A stretch of DNA of 62,305 bases. Source: Bacteroidaceae bacterium (GTDB taxonomy: Bacteria > Bacteroidota > Bacteroidia > Bacteroidales > Bacteroidaceae). The notes beneath the pieces were generated by a model. That model was given only the letters and a program-made list of their open reading frames with translations. It ran no database searches and had not been told where the DNA came from. The translations under genes were made by a program, and so were the position numbers. Each line of letters begins with the position of its first letter. Position 1 is the first letter of the stretch. Positions 29,194 to 41,955 of this stretch are shown here, in pieces. The stretch lies in the NCBI GenBank assembly GCA_017398805.1, contig JAFQEZ010000054.1:1-62305 (forward strand), written 5' to 3'.

Positions 29194-29307
29194 TCCTTAT
29201 CCCTTTCTTGTGCAAAATAACAAAAAATGTATCTGCTTTCAAAGCATTTAAAGGTAATTATGATTCAGCCGCTATTATGTAGGGTTTGTATACATTGTTT
29301 TTTGTTT

Positions 29308-29338
29308 GTTGTTTATTCAGCTTTTTTATATAATTTTG
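29308..29338 (+). promoter_or_regulatory. Bacteroidota-type promoter
   Basis: GTTG (29308-29311), 19 bases, TAATTTTG (29331-29338), 39 bases upstream of the ATG of the membrane-anchored unknown gene. This fits the TTTG-N19-21-TAnnTTTG consensus with one mismatch in the -33 box. Confidence 0.6.
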
Positions 29339-29377
29339 TGTTGTGCAAACAAGTTTATTCAACTCTATGCTTTTTTT

Positions 29378-30511
29378 ATGAAGAAATTGCTTAAGAAATA
29401 TCTGTTGTTGCTGACAAACAGTGCCAGCTTTGCTTTGCTTTTATCGATAATTTTTTTCTCATACGAAACAATAGAGAACAGTCGGGAAACAGAGGAGGTG
29501 ATTGACAACCTGACAAGTATTCAGGAGTCATTCAATCCGCTCGTCGACAATCTGAAGGAGATTGAAGGTTCTCTTTCGACCCGTTATCTTGGAATATTCC
29601 CTGAATATATTGATAATATAAATGATCTTTTTGCTGAGGCCAAGAGTGGAGGTATGCACGAAGGTGATTCTGTCATAGTCTTCGAGGATGTGTTGCATTA
29701 TGGTGTCATCAGTGATCCTAAGGGCTTCAGACTCATGGTAAGGAACCTGCTCGAGCTCTCGCAGAATGGCGGAAAGATTACAATTGTCCATTATAATAAG
29801 GATGGACGTATGTTCAAGCAGATGGTTACGGATGAACTTGTTTCAGACAGACTGCTTCCGGAATACCGTAATGACATCCGTGCGTTGTTTGATTTTAGGA
29901 ACAAGAGGACCGGCCGTACTTTCAATGATTATGCCAAGCATGTTCCTGATATATTGTATAAGTATTTCGGTAAGTATGATTTTAACGACACAGAGGTGCA
30001 GAAGAAGGTTGTAGCCATTCTTGATTCGGCAGCGATGCGTGAGGAGGTTATGCTTGAACATAATTTCCGGCTTTCCATGGCTGCAGATAAGGCACCTTAC
30101 GAGCGTTCGTGGGAAAAGATGAATAAGAAGATTCCTACAAATGATTTTCAGGATGATGAACTGACGAGGCGTATTAACAGATTATGCCATGATATCGACA
30201 GTATGAAGATGCATTATATGGACAAACCGCTTGCCGATGTATGCTACATGGATTACCTTAACCTTTACAAAGGTATGACAGCTCTTATTTCGGATATGTT
30301 CAAGGAAAACGGTATTGAGATAGTACCGATAAATGAGAGCATAATGATGTGTTGCTGGATGGTAGACATTGGTGGTTTGAAGAAGGCAATTTTTGCCTTC
30401 CCGAGCAAATATTCTACTGATGAAATAGGTTTCGTTTCAAAGGATGCAGCGATAATAAAATATATCAATACAATGTTGCGTGGCGTGAAGAATAACTTGA
30501 ACCTGGAGTAG
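29378..30511 (+). CDS. Membrane-anchored protein of unknown function
   Basis: A 377-residue protein I do not recognise. One N-terminal TM (YLLLLTNSASFALLLSIIFF, residues 7-26), then a soluble region that begins with a helical coiled-coil-like stretch (ENSRETEEVIDNLTSIQESF). A segment SVIVFEDVLHYGVISD followed by GGKITIVHYNKDGRMFKQM has alternating strand/helix character. Orientation suggests one TM and an extracytoplasmic or cytoplasmic domain; no catalytic motif is clear. Start at 29378 chosen because the promoter lies 39 bases before it and the upstream codons overlap that promoter. Convergent with the giant gene downstream. Confidence 0.8.
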   Translation: MKKLLKKYLLLLTNSASFALLLSIIFFSYETIENSRETEEVIDNLTSIQESFNPLVDNLKEIEGSLSTRYLGIFPEYIDNINDLFAEAKSGGMHEGDSVIVFEDVLHYGVISDPKGFRLMVRNLLELSQNGGKITIVHYNKDGRMFKQMVTDELVSDRLLPEYRNDIRALFDFRNKRTGRTFNDYAKHVPDILYKYFGKYDFNDTEVQKKVVAILDSAAMREEVMLEHNFRLSMAADKAPYERSWEKMNKKIPTNDFQDDELTRRINRLCHDIDSMKMHYMDKPLADVCYMDYLNLYKGMTALISDMFKENGIEIVPINESIMMCCWMVDIGGLKKAIFAFPSKYSTDEIGFVSKDAAIIKYINTMLRGVKNNLNLE

Positions 30512-30520
30512 AACGTTCCG

Positions 30521-33500
30521 CTATTTCCTTATTCTTCTCAGAGCCTCCTTTGCCTCTTCGTTGCCGGCATTTGCTGCCTTCATGTAAAGGTCCATTGCAG
30601 TGCTCTTGTCGCGTCCTATGCCTTTACCTTCGTAGTAGCAGTCTGCCATACGTTTTGTACCGCGGTGGTCGCCCAGCATATGAAGCTCTTGGGCAATTCT
30701 GTATGCTGCCTTGTAGTTCTTATTGTTGAATTCGTGGTCTGCAATCCACGCCATCGCGTCAAGATACTTTTTCTCAGCTGCCGCTCTGATATAATCAGCG
30801 CCATCCTTGCCCTCATCAATCAGAGTCAAGCCATAGGCATACAGTCCCTCGGGGTACTGCTGCTGAGCCGCTTTTGTTATAAGTTCCTTAGCCTCGGTAT
30901 ACATACCCTCGTCACGGTAGTGGTATGCGGTCTCCATCAGTGCGCGTGGTTCGTTGTTAGCCAGCGCCTTATTGTTCCATTCTTGCGAAAGATTCAGGTT
31001 TTTTTCGATGATTCTACCCTCTCTGAGCATAACTGAAAGATCGTATTGTGCTCTCGGTTCTCCCCTTTTTGCAGCCTCTATCATGAACTTGCATGCCAGC
31101 TGGTTGTTCTTTGCCAATCCGGTACCGTTTATGTAGCATAATGCTATGTAATACAATGCCGGTGCATACCTGTATTGGGCAAGTTCCGCAAAAATTACGA
31201 TTGCGTCCTGATATCGCCGCATGTTGTAGTATGTGAGACCCTTCTCATACTGGTAGGCGCATGCCGCGAGTGTCGCAGAGTCCAGCGGGGCTTCTTCTAC
31301 GTTCTGTATGCTATCTTTTCCTGCAGTTCTGACGTTTTTGACCGTTATAACAGGAATCCTTGTCCTTGTCAGGTTGTCATTGCTTAGTATTGTGCTACCG
31401 TCACGTCCCTCAACTTCCACGATAATGTTTTTACATGTGCTGCTGTTGTAGAGTTCTATCATTGCCTCTCCATTCTCAATCTTTACGGTCGGTTCCCACA
31501 GGAGCGTGCGTCTGTAATCCTTCTCCTGAGGTTTCATCTTGCCATAGTCGGGAGAATAGAACTTCTTGCTCTCGCTGTATCCCTGTATCGCGGTGTATCG
31601 CATGCTGCTTGTTGCCAGGTAATCAGGTACAACACCCTGGTTTTTCTCTTCTTCGGTAAACGGTATCATGCATGCTACATAGTTGGGGTTTATGGGGTAA
31701 TCTACTCCGGTTCCCGAGAATATTCTGCGTGCAAAAATCTCAATGTCGGGGCAACCGTCCAAGCCGTTCGGGGCATGAAGGTATGAATGCGAAAGGAAAC
31801 CGCGGTAGAATCTTTGTACAGGAATTTTTCTCTCCATCGCGAACGAGAGCGGTTCCCAATGTGTCTGACGGTTCTCGAACTGCTTACGGGTCTTCTCGTC
31901 GCTGCGTATCACAAACTCCTTGAAACTTGTCATCTTCTCGGCATCTCCAACTCCCCTCAGGTACTCCTTGTCACGTTCCGGAACATTTTTGTGGTTATAT
32001 TCTCCAAGCACTACCATAAGCTGTACCCAGTATGCCCAGTTGTAGTTGTGACGGCGCATCGCACTCAATACTACATCCTCTGCCGTAAGCACGTTGTCAT
32101 ATTCATGTCCGGAAGGTACGTTGAACGCATTATCTGTACTGCTGGTAGAAATGCGCAGACCTCCAAGATATTTTGTCTTTGGTATCGAATCCACCTCAAG
32201 TTTGCTGAATGTGTAGTGTCCGATATTTGCACTTTCTCTTGACGATAACTCCTGGCTGTGATTAACGAACCCGTCAATCTTTCCATCTCTTATGGCGCGG
32301 TAGAGTGCATCCTCGTATGTGTTCCACATGTTAAGATATGTCATGTCATTGGCATATTCCCACTCCTCAAGGTAGTTGAAACGCATCTCGCTGTGAGGTG
32401 GGCGCGAGTATGTCTCTTTCTCCTTTTTTGCAACAACCTCAACTGTTGAGAGCATGTAATCAAAGGGGTTCAGCTTCACGAGGCTGTCGGCCTCATTCTT
32501 GCTCATCGGTTCTCCAAGATGCCGCTCCCAATGGTCATATTGTCTGAACTCAGGTGAATAGTAGCGGTCAAGGATATAATGGTATGATATATGCTCCGAA
32601 TTTTTCATGACTTCCTGTGGCTTTAGCGATGCGACAGTGCTGCCATAGAAATCCGGAAGTTCAATAATGAAAGTTCCTGTACTGTCTGTGCGGAAGGTCG
32701 ATGTCTTGACGTTCTTTTTGTCAGTTGAGATATCCATCCTTGTAAGAGTGTACTGCTGCGGTATCAGTGAGAACTCACCTCCATGCCCGAAACGGCGGTC
32801 AAGATGCTTTCTGACAAATCTGCCTTTTAATGTAATGCCTCTTTCTACAAGCTGGAAATCCTCAATCTCGGGGCGTGTCAGCAGTTCCCAGTCATATGAT
32901 GTCCATCCATGTGTCAGCATAACAAGGTCGAGATGCGCCTTGCGTTTCTTGTTCTCTATGTCGAAGTACTGGGCGGCATCGGGTATGAATCCCTTGAGTT
33001 CCGACCCCAATAGCATATATGTATACATATTGTGGCTGTACGATGTCTTTTGGTTTGCAATGGCATCCCTCACGCTAAGTGAAATATTGCTTCCTTCAGT
33101 TATCGGTTTGCCGTCCTCGCGTTTCACCTTGATTGTTATCTTTTGGTTAGGTGTGAGTGATGCGTTATGTACATGATAACCGTTTGCCGTGACGTGCAGC
33201 TTTGCAGTGCTTATGTCCTGTGGCATTATGCTGTCGTGCTCCACAAAGAACTGGCGTTCGGCAAGCGGAGTTATACTGTCGGCGAAGATTACAGCACGGT
33301 TCACTCCCTCACGCAGGCTATCCTTGGCAAATGCAAGAGTGTTGACACTGTTGTCCAGTTTCCTATAGTAACCCATTGTACCGCGGTTGAGTATCACGAA
33401 TCCGAGTTCCTGCCCTGCCGGGAGTGTATTGCCGATGCTTATGCAAATGTTGCTGTCATTTTCGCTTATTCTCATCACAACGCCTCTCTCTTCAACCTCC

Positions 33501-34294
33501 GGCAGGTCAAACTTATGCTTCTTCATCTTTCCCTTGCTATTCTCCATTGTGACCTCTGCATGGTACTTTACACCGGTTTTCGGTGTAAAGAGGAAAGAAC
33601 CTTTTCCCATATGTTCAGGGGTTGTCTCCAGAATAGGCCTCTTCTCTTCGAAAATTGTAATCTTCTCTTCTCCGAACAGTCCGTCAACACCACGCAACTC
33701 ATATGCCACGCGGCTCTCTATCCCGGCTACAAGGTGTCCGCTTTCAGGGAAAAAGTCAAGCGAGGCCTCAGGCAACTCTGCCGATATCCACTCTCCGTTC
33801 TTCGCGAACGCCCTCTTTCTGTCGAGCATGTTCTTGAAATCCCAGTTGTCTATGTTCACCTTATCGAATATAGGCAGTACCCTACTGAAAATGGCACTCT
33901 TGTCCCAGTTCAGCATGTATCTTGTGTATGCCCTTACCTCATAGTATCCCGACAGCAGCGAGGGATTCAGTTCAAACTCTCCATGACATGTTCCGTCATC
34001 ACCTATCTTGTACTTGTTGGTCTTTACGACATATCCTTCGGGTGCAACAAGTTCTACATAGAGCACTTTGCTGAGTTGGCTGGGGCGCAGGTTGTCACCG
34101 AACGAGACATACGCCTTGAACCACATGGTCTCGCCAAGATAATATGCTGTATTGTCGAAATGCAGGTATACACGTTCCTGTTGCATTACCTTGCCCACTT
34201 GAAGAGCCCTGAGTGCAACGCTGTCGATAGCACTCTGCGCATTTACGTAAGCAAAGGTGCACAATATTGCAAGTATGGTAAACAGTCTTTTCAT
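30521..34294 (-). CDS. Macroglobulin-like secreted protein with Sel1/TPR tail
   Basis: A 1257-residue exported protein. Signal peptide MKRLFTILAILCTFAYVNAQ, then an MG2-like domain (QERVYLHFDNTAYYLGETMW, FKAYV) of the alpha-2-macroglobulin type widely found in large Bacteroidetes surface proteins, further beta-rich domains with a carboxypeptidase-like segment, and a plug-like tag (LNPFDYMLSTVEVVAKKE near residue 610). The last ~260 residues are Sel1/TPR repeats (YAPALYYIALCYINGTGLAK; RAQYDLSVMLREGR; GTKRMADCYYEGKGIGRD). No thioester CxEQ motif was seen. Function unknown; probably envelope-located. Start at 34294 because the signal peptide begins there. Confidence 0.8.
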   Translation of the reverse strand: MKRLFTILAILCTFAYVNAQSAIDSVALRALQVGKVMQQERVYLHFDNTAYYLGETMWFKAYVSFGDNLRPSQLSKVLYVELVAPEGYVVKTNKYKIGDDGTCHGEFELNPSLLSGYYEVRAYTRYMLNWDKSAIFSRVLPIFDKVNIDNWDFKNMLDRKRAFAKNGEWISAELPEASLDFFPESGHLVAGIESRVAYELRGVDGLFGEEKITIFEEKRPILETTPEHMGKGSFLFTPKTGVKYHAEVTMENSKGKMKKHKFDLPEVEERGVVMRISENDSNICISIGNTLPAGQELGFVILNRGTMGYYRKLDNSVNTLAFAKDSLREGVNRAVIFADSITPLAERQFFVEHDSIMPQDISTAKLHVTANGYHVHNASLTPNQKITIKVKREDGKPITEGSNISLSVRDAIANQKTSYSHNMYTYMLLGSELKGFIPDAAQYFDIENKKRKAHLDLVMLTHGWTSYDWELLTRPEIEDFQLVERGITLKGRFVRKHLDRRFGHGGEFSLIPQQYTLTRMDISTDKKNVKTSTFRTDSTGTFIIELPDFYGSTVASLKPQEVMKNSEHISYHYILDRYYSPEFRQYDHWERHLGEPMSKNEADSLVKLNPFDYMLSTVEVVAKKEKETYSRPPHSEMRFNYLEEWEYANDMTYLNMWNTYEDALYRAIRDGKIDGFVNHSQELSSRESANIGHYTFSKLEVDSIPKTKYLGGLRISTSSTDNAFNVPSGHEYDNVLTAEDVVLSAMRRHNYNWAYWVQLMVVLGEYNHKNVPERDKEYLRGVGDAEKMTSFKEFVIRSDEKTRKQFENRQTHWEPLSFAMERKIPVQRFYRGFLSHSYLHAPNGLDGCPDIEIFARRIFSGTGVDYPINPNYVACMIPFTEEEKNQGVVPDYLATSSMRYTAIQGYSESKKFYSPDYGKMKPQEKDYRRTLLWEPTVKIENGEAMIELYNSSTCKNIIVEVEGRDGSTILSNDNLTRTRIPVITVKNVRTAGKDSIQNVEEAPLDSATLAACAYQYEKGLTYYNMRRYQDAIVIFAELAQYRYAPALYYIALCYINGTGLAKNNQLACKFMIEAAKRGEPRAQYDLSVMLREGRIIEKNLNLSQEWNNKALANNEPRALMETAYHYRDEGMYTEAKELITKAAQQQYPEGLYAYGLTLIDEGKDGADYIRAAAEKKYLDAMAWIADHEFNNKNYKAAYRIAQELHMLGDHRGTKRMADCYYEGKGIGRDKSTAMDLYMKAANAGNEEAKEALRRIRK

Positions 34295-34373
34295 GGGGGT
34301 GTTTTTATATATATGACGGCTGAAAATGGCAAACGTTACAAAAAAACGATTATTTTTTGCTAAAATAACAAAA

Positions 34374-34406
34374 ATGGTCCAAGTGCGCAAATTGCACCCG
34401 GACCAT
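34374..34406 (-). terminator. Terminator downstream of the decayed tail gene
   Basis: Stem ATGGTCC/GGACCAT with an inner GTGC/GCAC pair; on the minus strand it is followed by TTTTTGTTATTTT. It lies 20 bases beyond the stop of the tail fragment at 34426. Confidence 0.75.
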
Positions 34407-34425
34407 CTTTGTTTGGGCTCTTTAT

Positions 34426-34611
34426 CTATTTGACAAGTCTCTTTTTACCGTCAATGATGTAGAGCCCTGGAGCTGTAATCTTCTCTATCTTGCGGCCTTG
34501 CAGGTCATAAACACCTTTAACCTTTTCGCTTTCACATTTCAGTTCGTCAATGCCTGTCTCAATATCACTTTCGGGCATTGAGTATGCGCCTTTAGTAAAC
34601 CTTAATACTCC
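34426..34611 (-). pseudogene. Remnant C-terminal tail of a secreted protein
   Basis: A short minus-strand frame ending at 34426 encodes, from an ATG at 34578, about 50 residues: a linker (ETGIDELKCESEKVKG) then VYDLQGRKIEKI and PGLYIIDGKKRLVK. This is the C-terminal tail typical of many exported Bacteroidales proteins. The frame stays open upstream only to about 34611 (GVLRFTKGAYS), with a stop before that. There is no body gene: it is followed by its own terminator and preceded by the terminator of the beta-galactosidase. I read it as the end of a deleted or truncated exported protein gene. Confidence 0.7.
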
Positions 34612-34655
34612 TTAGTTCCCTTAATTGTTCCCTGCACTAATCATTTATAAAAAAT

Positions 34656-34682
34656 GACGGGATGGCTGTTGGCCACCCCGTC
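34656..34682 (-). terminator. Terminator after the GH2 gene
   Basis: Stem GACGGGGTGGC/GCCATCCCGTC on the minus strand followed by ATTTTTT, 20 bases past the GH2 stop. Confidence 0.85.
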
Positions 34683-34702
34683 AAGGAATATAAAGTTGTG
34701 TT

Positions 34703-38719
<4,017 letters not shown>

Positions 38720-38917
38720 TTATTTATTGTTTCTTCTTATCAACCTACAAATATAACGATATATTTAGAAATTGTTTAGATTTCTTTCAAAAATTTTGCT
38801 CGGGTGTGGTTTTATGAGGTTTTTTATGGATAAAGGAGATTGTTCAGTGCCTAAAAATGTAGAGGGAGGCCATCGGTTGAATTTCAGAATGAATTGTTAT
38901 ATCGAATACTTGTCAAT

Positions 38918-40177
38918 CTACACTTTCACCACAAGTATCTCATCCCAGCGTGTTGTGTACCGGGGCGAGAGATGTTCGCGGTTTGTGTGTCCGGTTATTG
39001 TTCCTTGTGAGACGAGTTTCACACTTTCGCGTCCGATCTGGTTGTTTATGCGGTCTATGGCTGCCATAAGTTTCTTGTGCTTGGGACGGTCGACTGTGTC
39101 GAACAGTGTTCCCTGCACTGCAGATGATGGAGTGATGTGGCTCAGACGCACACCACTTTTCTTGTATCCGTATCCGTTACGGTAAATCCTCTTGAGTGCA
39201 TCTGTTGCTGCTTTTACTATCTCGAGGGTGCTGTCCGTCGCTGTGTCGAACTGCACCTGAGCACACTCGAAATGCTGGGGCCTGTCCTCGCGGTGGCGGT
39301 TGGTGAAGATGAAAACCTGCAACTCTTGCGCTACGCTCTTTTGCCTGCGCAGTTTTTCTGCTGCAATACTCGAGAATGTGGTTATGGTTTCATGCAATTC
39401 TTCAAGCGTGTACAGCTCCTTTGAGAATGAACGTGAAACGGTTATCGACTGTTTGTCGGCCTGATCGTGGCTGAATTCGATACATGGTGTTCCTTTCAGT
39501 TCCAACCATGTGCGTTTGCCGGTGATGTTCAGGCGATTGTCTATCCACTCTTCGGGCAGGTCGCACAGTTGTGCAGCAGTCTCGATGTGGCACTCATTGA
39601 ACATCTTTGCCTGCTTGCGCCCGATGCCCCAGACATCTGCAACAGGGATCTTTTCAAGGACTTTGCGTATATCCTCGGGGCGTTGCATAAGGCATGCGCT
39701 GTTGAGCTTAGGATACTTCTTGCACAGTTTGCTTGCAATCTTGGCAAGTGTCTTTGTGTGAGACATTCCTATGCTTACCGGTATGCCCGTATTACGTCTT
39801 ACCGTGCGTGCGAGTCTTTCGCCGAACTCCTTGAGCTTGTCGATGGGGTAGCCTTCGAGCAACAGGAAGGCTTCGTCTATCGAGTATATCTCGATTTCGG
39901 GAACATGCTGTTTGAGAGTGGTCATTACACGCCCTGACATGTCACCGTATAGTTGGTAATTGCTCGACCGTACAGCAACATCATACTTCTTTATGAAATC
40001 CTGTATCTGATAAAGTGGTTGCCCCATCTTTATGCCAATGGCCTTGGCTTCGTTGCTTCGCGAGACAATGCATCCGTCGTTGTTGCTAAGTACAACGACA
40101 GGGCGTCCTTCGAGCGAAGGGTCGAATACCCTTTCACACGAAACGAAGAAATTATTACAGTCGCAAAGGCCAAACAT
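38918..40177 (-). CDS. umuC: DNA polymerase V catalytic subunit UmuC
   Basis: A 419-residue Y-family translesion polymerase. Motifs: [17 protein letters not shown] at the N-terminus with the first catalytic Asp, [31 protein letters not shown] with the SIDE catalytic acid pair, and the helix-hairpin-helix region [15 protein letters not shown]. The C-terminal little-finger domain is intact. Start placed at 40177; the in-frame sequence upstream is interspersed repeat (it translates as [12 protein letters not shown]). umuD lies upstream, but separated by 302 bases of tandem repeat rather than directly abutting. Confidence 0.95.
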   Translation of the reverse strand: MFGLCDCNNFFVSCERVFDPSLEGRPVVVLSNNDGCIVSRSNEAKAIGIKMGQPLYQIQDFIKKYDVAVRSSNYQLYGDMSGRVMTTLKQHVPEIEIYSIDEAFLLLEGYPIDKLKEFGERLARTVRRNTGIPVSIGMSHTKTLAKIASKLCKKYPKLNSACLMQRPEDIRKVLEKIPVADVWGIGRKQAKMFNECHIETAAQLCDLPEEWIDNRLNITGKRTWLELKGTPCIEFSHDQADKQSITVSRSFSKELYTLEELHETITTFSSIAAEKLRRQKSVAQELQVFIFTNRHREDRPQHFECAQVQFDTATDSTLEIVKAATDALKRIYRNGYGYKKSGVRLSHITPSSAVQGTLFDTVDRPKHKKLMAAIDRINNQIGRESVKLVSQGTITGHTNREHLSPRYTTRWDEILVVKV

Positions 40178-40479
40178 ATACAAACTGAAAACTGAAATGT
40201 GAAAACGGAAAACTGAAAGCTTGTGCAAGCGAGCGAAAGCCAAGTTTACTTGAGCTTTTGCAGCGAGCGCAGCCAAGGTTCAAGCCCACGCAGTGGGGTT
40301 AAAGTGTGCAAGCGAGCGAAAGCCAAGTTTACTTGAACTTTTGCAGCGAGCGCAGCCAAGGTTCGAAGGAGTCAAAACGGGAAACGGACTACCCTTAAGG
40401 ACCTTAGAGACTTAAGTATCCTTTTAGCCCTTTCTGCCCCTTTAGCCTCCTTTATAAACATTAAACACTAAACAACTCA
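40178..40479. repeat. Tandem composite repeats splitting umuD and umuC
   Basis: A 302-base gene-free spacer. After an A-rich tract (40183-40218) come two tandem copies of the module GCGAGCGAAAGCCAAGTTTA...GCGCAGCCAAGGTTC (about 40229-40281 and 40313-40364), separated by CCCACGCAGTGGGG. Next are a tail GTCAAAACGGGAAACGG and CCTTTTAGCCC-type iterations (40395-40452). These are the most complete tandem copies of the interspersed family in the window. Confidence 0.8.
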
Positions 40480-40908
40480 TTATACTTTCTTTATCAGATA
40501 AGTCACAATGCCCCAGATGCAGAAGTCGTTTTCGGCGGTAACCTTGATCGGGCGGAACTCCTTGTTTGCCGGTACCAATATGCCATATTCTGCATGCTTC
40601 TCGAAATGTTTCAGTGTAAACTCCCCGTCAATATAACAAACAGCCAGGCAACCGTTATAAGGCTCAATGCTCTTGTCAATTACAAGCAGGTCGCCGTCGT
40701 TGATTCCCTCGTCAATCATGGAGAGACCGCTTACCCTGGCATAGAAGGTTGATGCAGGGTTTTTGATAAGCTCTCTGTTGAGGTCGAGGCTCAGCGATGC
40801 GTAATCCTCGGCAGGGGAGGGGAATCCTGCTGCAACGCGTTCTCCTGACAGCGGCAGTTCAAACGTGTTCTCATCGTTAGGGGTGAAGATAGCTATGTTG
40901 TTGCTCAT
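40480..40908 (-). CDS. umuD: UmuD/LexA-family self-cleaving protein
   Basis: A 142-residue S24 peptidase-fold protein that, after RecA-stimulated self-cleavage, partners UmuC in polymerase V. The cleavage site Ala-Gly is visible in GERVAAGFPSP (A27-G28 region), the nucleophile Ser in RVSGLSMIDEGI and the Lys base in EFTLKHFEKH. It lacks a DNA-binding domain, so it is UmuD rather than LexA. umuC is downstream after a repeat-filled gap. No SOS box was recognised upstream. Confidence 0.93.
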   Translation of the reverse strand: MSNNIAIFTPNDENTFELPLSGERVAAGFPSPAEDYASLSLDLNRELIKNPASTFYARVSGLSMIDEGINDGDLLVIDKSIEPYNGCLAVCYIDGEFTLKHFEKHAEYGILVPANKEFRPIKVTAENDFCIWGIVTYLIKKV

Positions 40909-41006
40909 GTTTACAAACGGAAAACTGAAAACGGAAATGTGAAAACTGAAAAACGGTAAGCTGAAAGTTTCGACAATGCCGGCGTTGTTAAGGTTGCCTT
41001 AACTGC
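40909..41006. repeat. A-rich interspersed repeat upstream of umuD
   Basis: A GGAAAACTGAAAACGG-type tract at 40918-40958 between umuD and the hydrolase gene, followed by about 45 bases with no feature I can name. Confidence 0.55.
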
Positions 41007-41951
41007 TTACCTGTTCAACAGAAAACGTGCAATGTGCTCTATTAGTTCATCCTTTATCGGCAGTTTGGGGTTCTGGTATGTATCCAGTTGCCCGAGCATT
41101 TCGTTGCTCTCGCAGTGTTTGAGCACATGGTTCATTCCCTCAATAATGTAGAACGATGAGAATATGCGTGCGGAATATAGTTTCTCTGCATCCTTGAGAC
41201 TGACCTGAAGGTCCTTGTCGCCCTGCAGAATGAGCACAGGAATCTTCAGTTTTGCAATCTCTTTTGCAGGGTCGTAACGGAACCACGAAATAAGGTAGGG
41301 CTGAACGCTTTTGCGGTAGAGCGCTGCAAGATAGCCGGGAACATTCTCTACTGTGCGCCCCTCGCAAAGTTCCTTGTTTATTGCCGCAGCCTCACGCTGT
41401 ACCTGTTCGGGCTGTCTTTCCAACTGCTCCTCAAGAACTTCATATGCCGGTCTTCCGCAACCGGCTATTGATATGTATGCTTTGACAGCACTGCTCTTCT
41501 GTGCCGCAACCATGCCTATTAGTGAACCTTCGCTATGTCCTGCAATGGCTATAGTGCAGAACCTTTCATCACCGCTGAACATGTCGGCCCATGCTGCGGC
41601 GTCGTCAATGTAGTGCTCAAAGCGCAGTTCCTCCTCGCTTGTTACTGCTGCCTGACTCTTTCCGATTCCGCGTTTGTCATATCTAATGCTTGCAATGCCC
41701 TTCTCTTTCAATCCTTCGGCAAGCAACTTTAACGAGTTGTTCCGTATGTTACTGCCGATTGTGTTGCCGTCCATGTCGGTAGGTCCGCTGCCTGCAATTA
41801 TAATTACGAGCGGGCAGGGGTGTTTCACGTCGGGCATAGACAGTACGCCATAGATGTCACCTGAGGGGGTGGCGAGAGTAATGTTTTTCTCAACTGCCCA
41901 CGCGGTTGAGAAAAACATTATTGTGAGTATTGTTAGAAGCGCTCTTCTCAT
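41007..41951 (-). CDS. Exported alpha/beta hydrolase
   Basis: A 314-residue serine hydrolase with an N-terminal signal sequence (ALLTILTIMFFSTAWA). The oxyanion region reads VIIIAGSGPTDMDGN, the nucleophile elbow IAIAGHSEGSLIGM (GHSEG), an acid candidate in VLILQGDKDLQV and a His in EGMNHVLKH. This resembles Bacteroidetes acyl esterases or peptidases of the dienelactone hydrolase type. It begins five bases after ddl on the same strand, so is likely co-transcribed. Start at 41951 since the upstream frame reads into ddl. Substrate unknown. Confidence 0.82.
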   Translation of the reverse strand: MRRALLTILTIMFFSTAWAVEKNITLATPSGDIYGVLSMPDVKHPCPLVIIIAGSGPTDMDGNTIGSNIRNNSLKLLAEGLKEKGIASIRYDKRGIGKSQAAVTSEEELRFEHYIDDAAAWADMFSGDERFCTIAIAGHSEGSLIGMVAAQKSSAVKAYISIAGCGRPAYEVLEEQLERQPEQVQREAAAINKELCEGRTVENVPGYLAALYRKSVQPYLISWFRYDPAKEIAKLKIPVLILQGDKDLQVSLKDAEKLYSARIFSSFYIIEGMNHVLKHCESNEMLGQLDTYQNPKLPIKDELIEHIARFLLNR

Positions 41952-41955
41952 TATC

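Noticed and set aside
33167-34363. 398-codon plus-strand frame over the macroglobulin-like gene
   Set aside because: Opposite to a gene with a signal peptide and MG2 motifs; Cys/His-rich with no domain.
40178-40276. N-terminal extension of UmuC
   Set aside because: The extra residues come from the tandem repeat; polymerase homology starts at [11 protein letters not shown].
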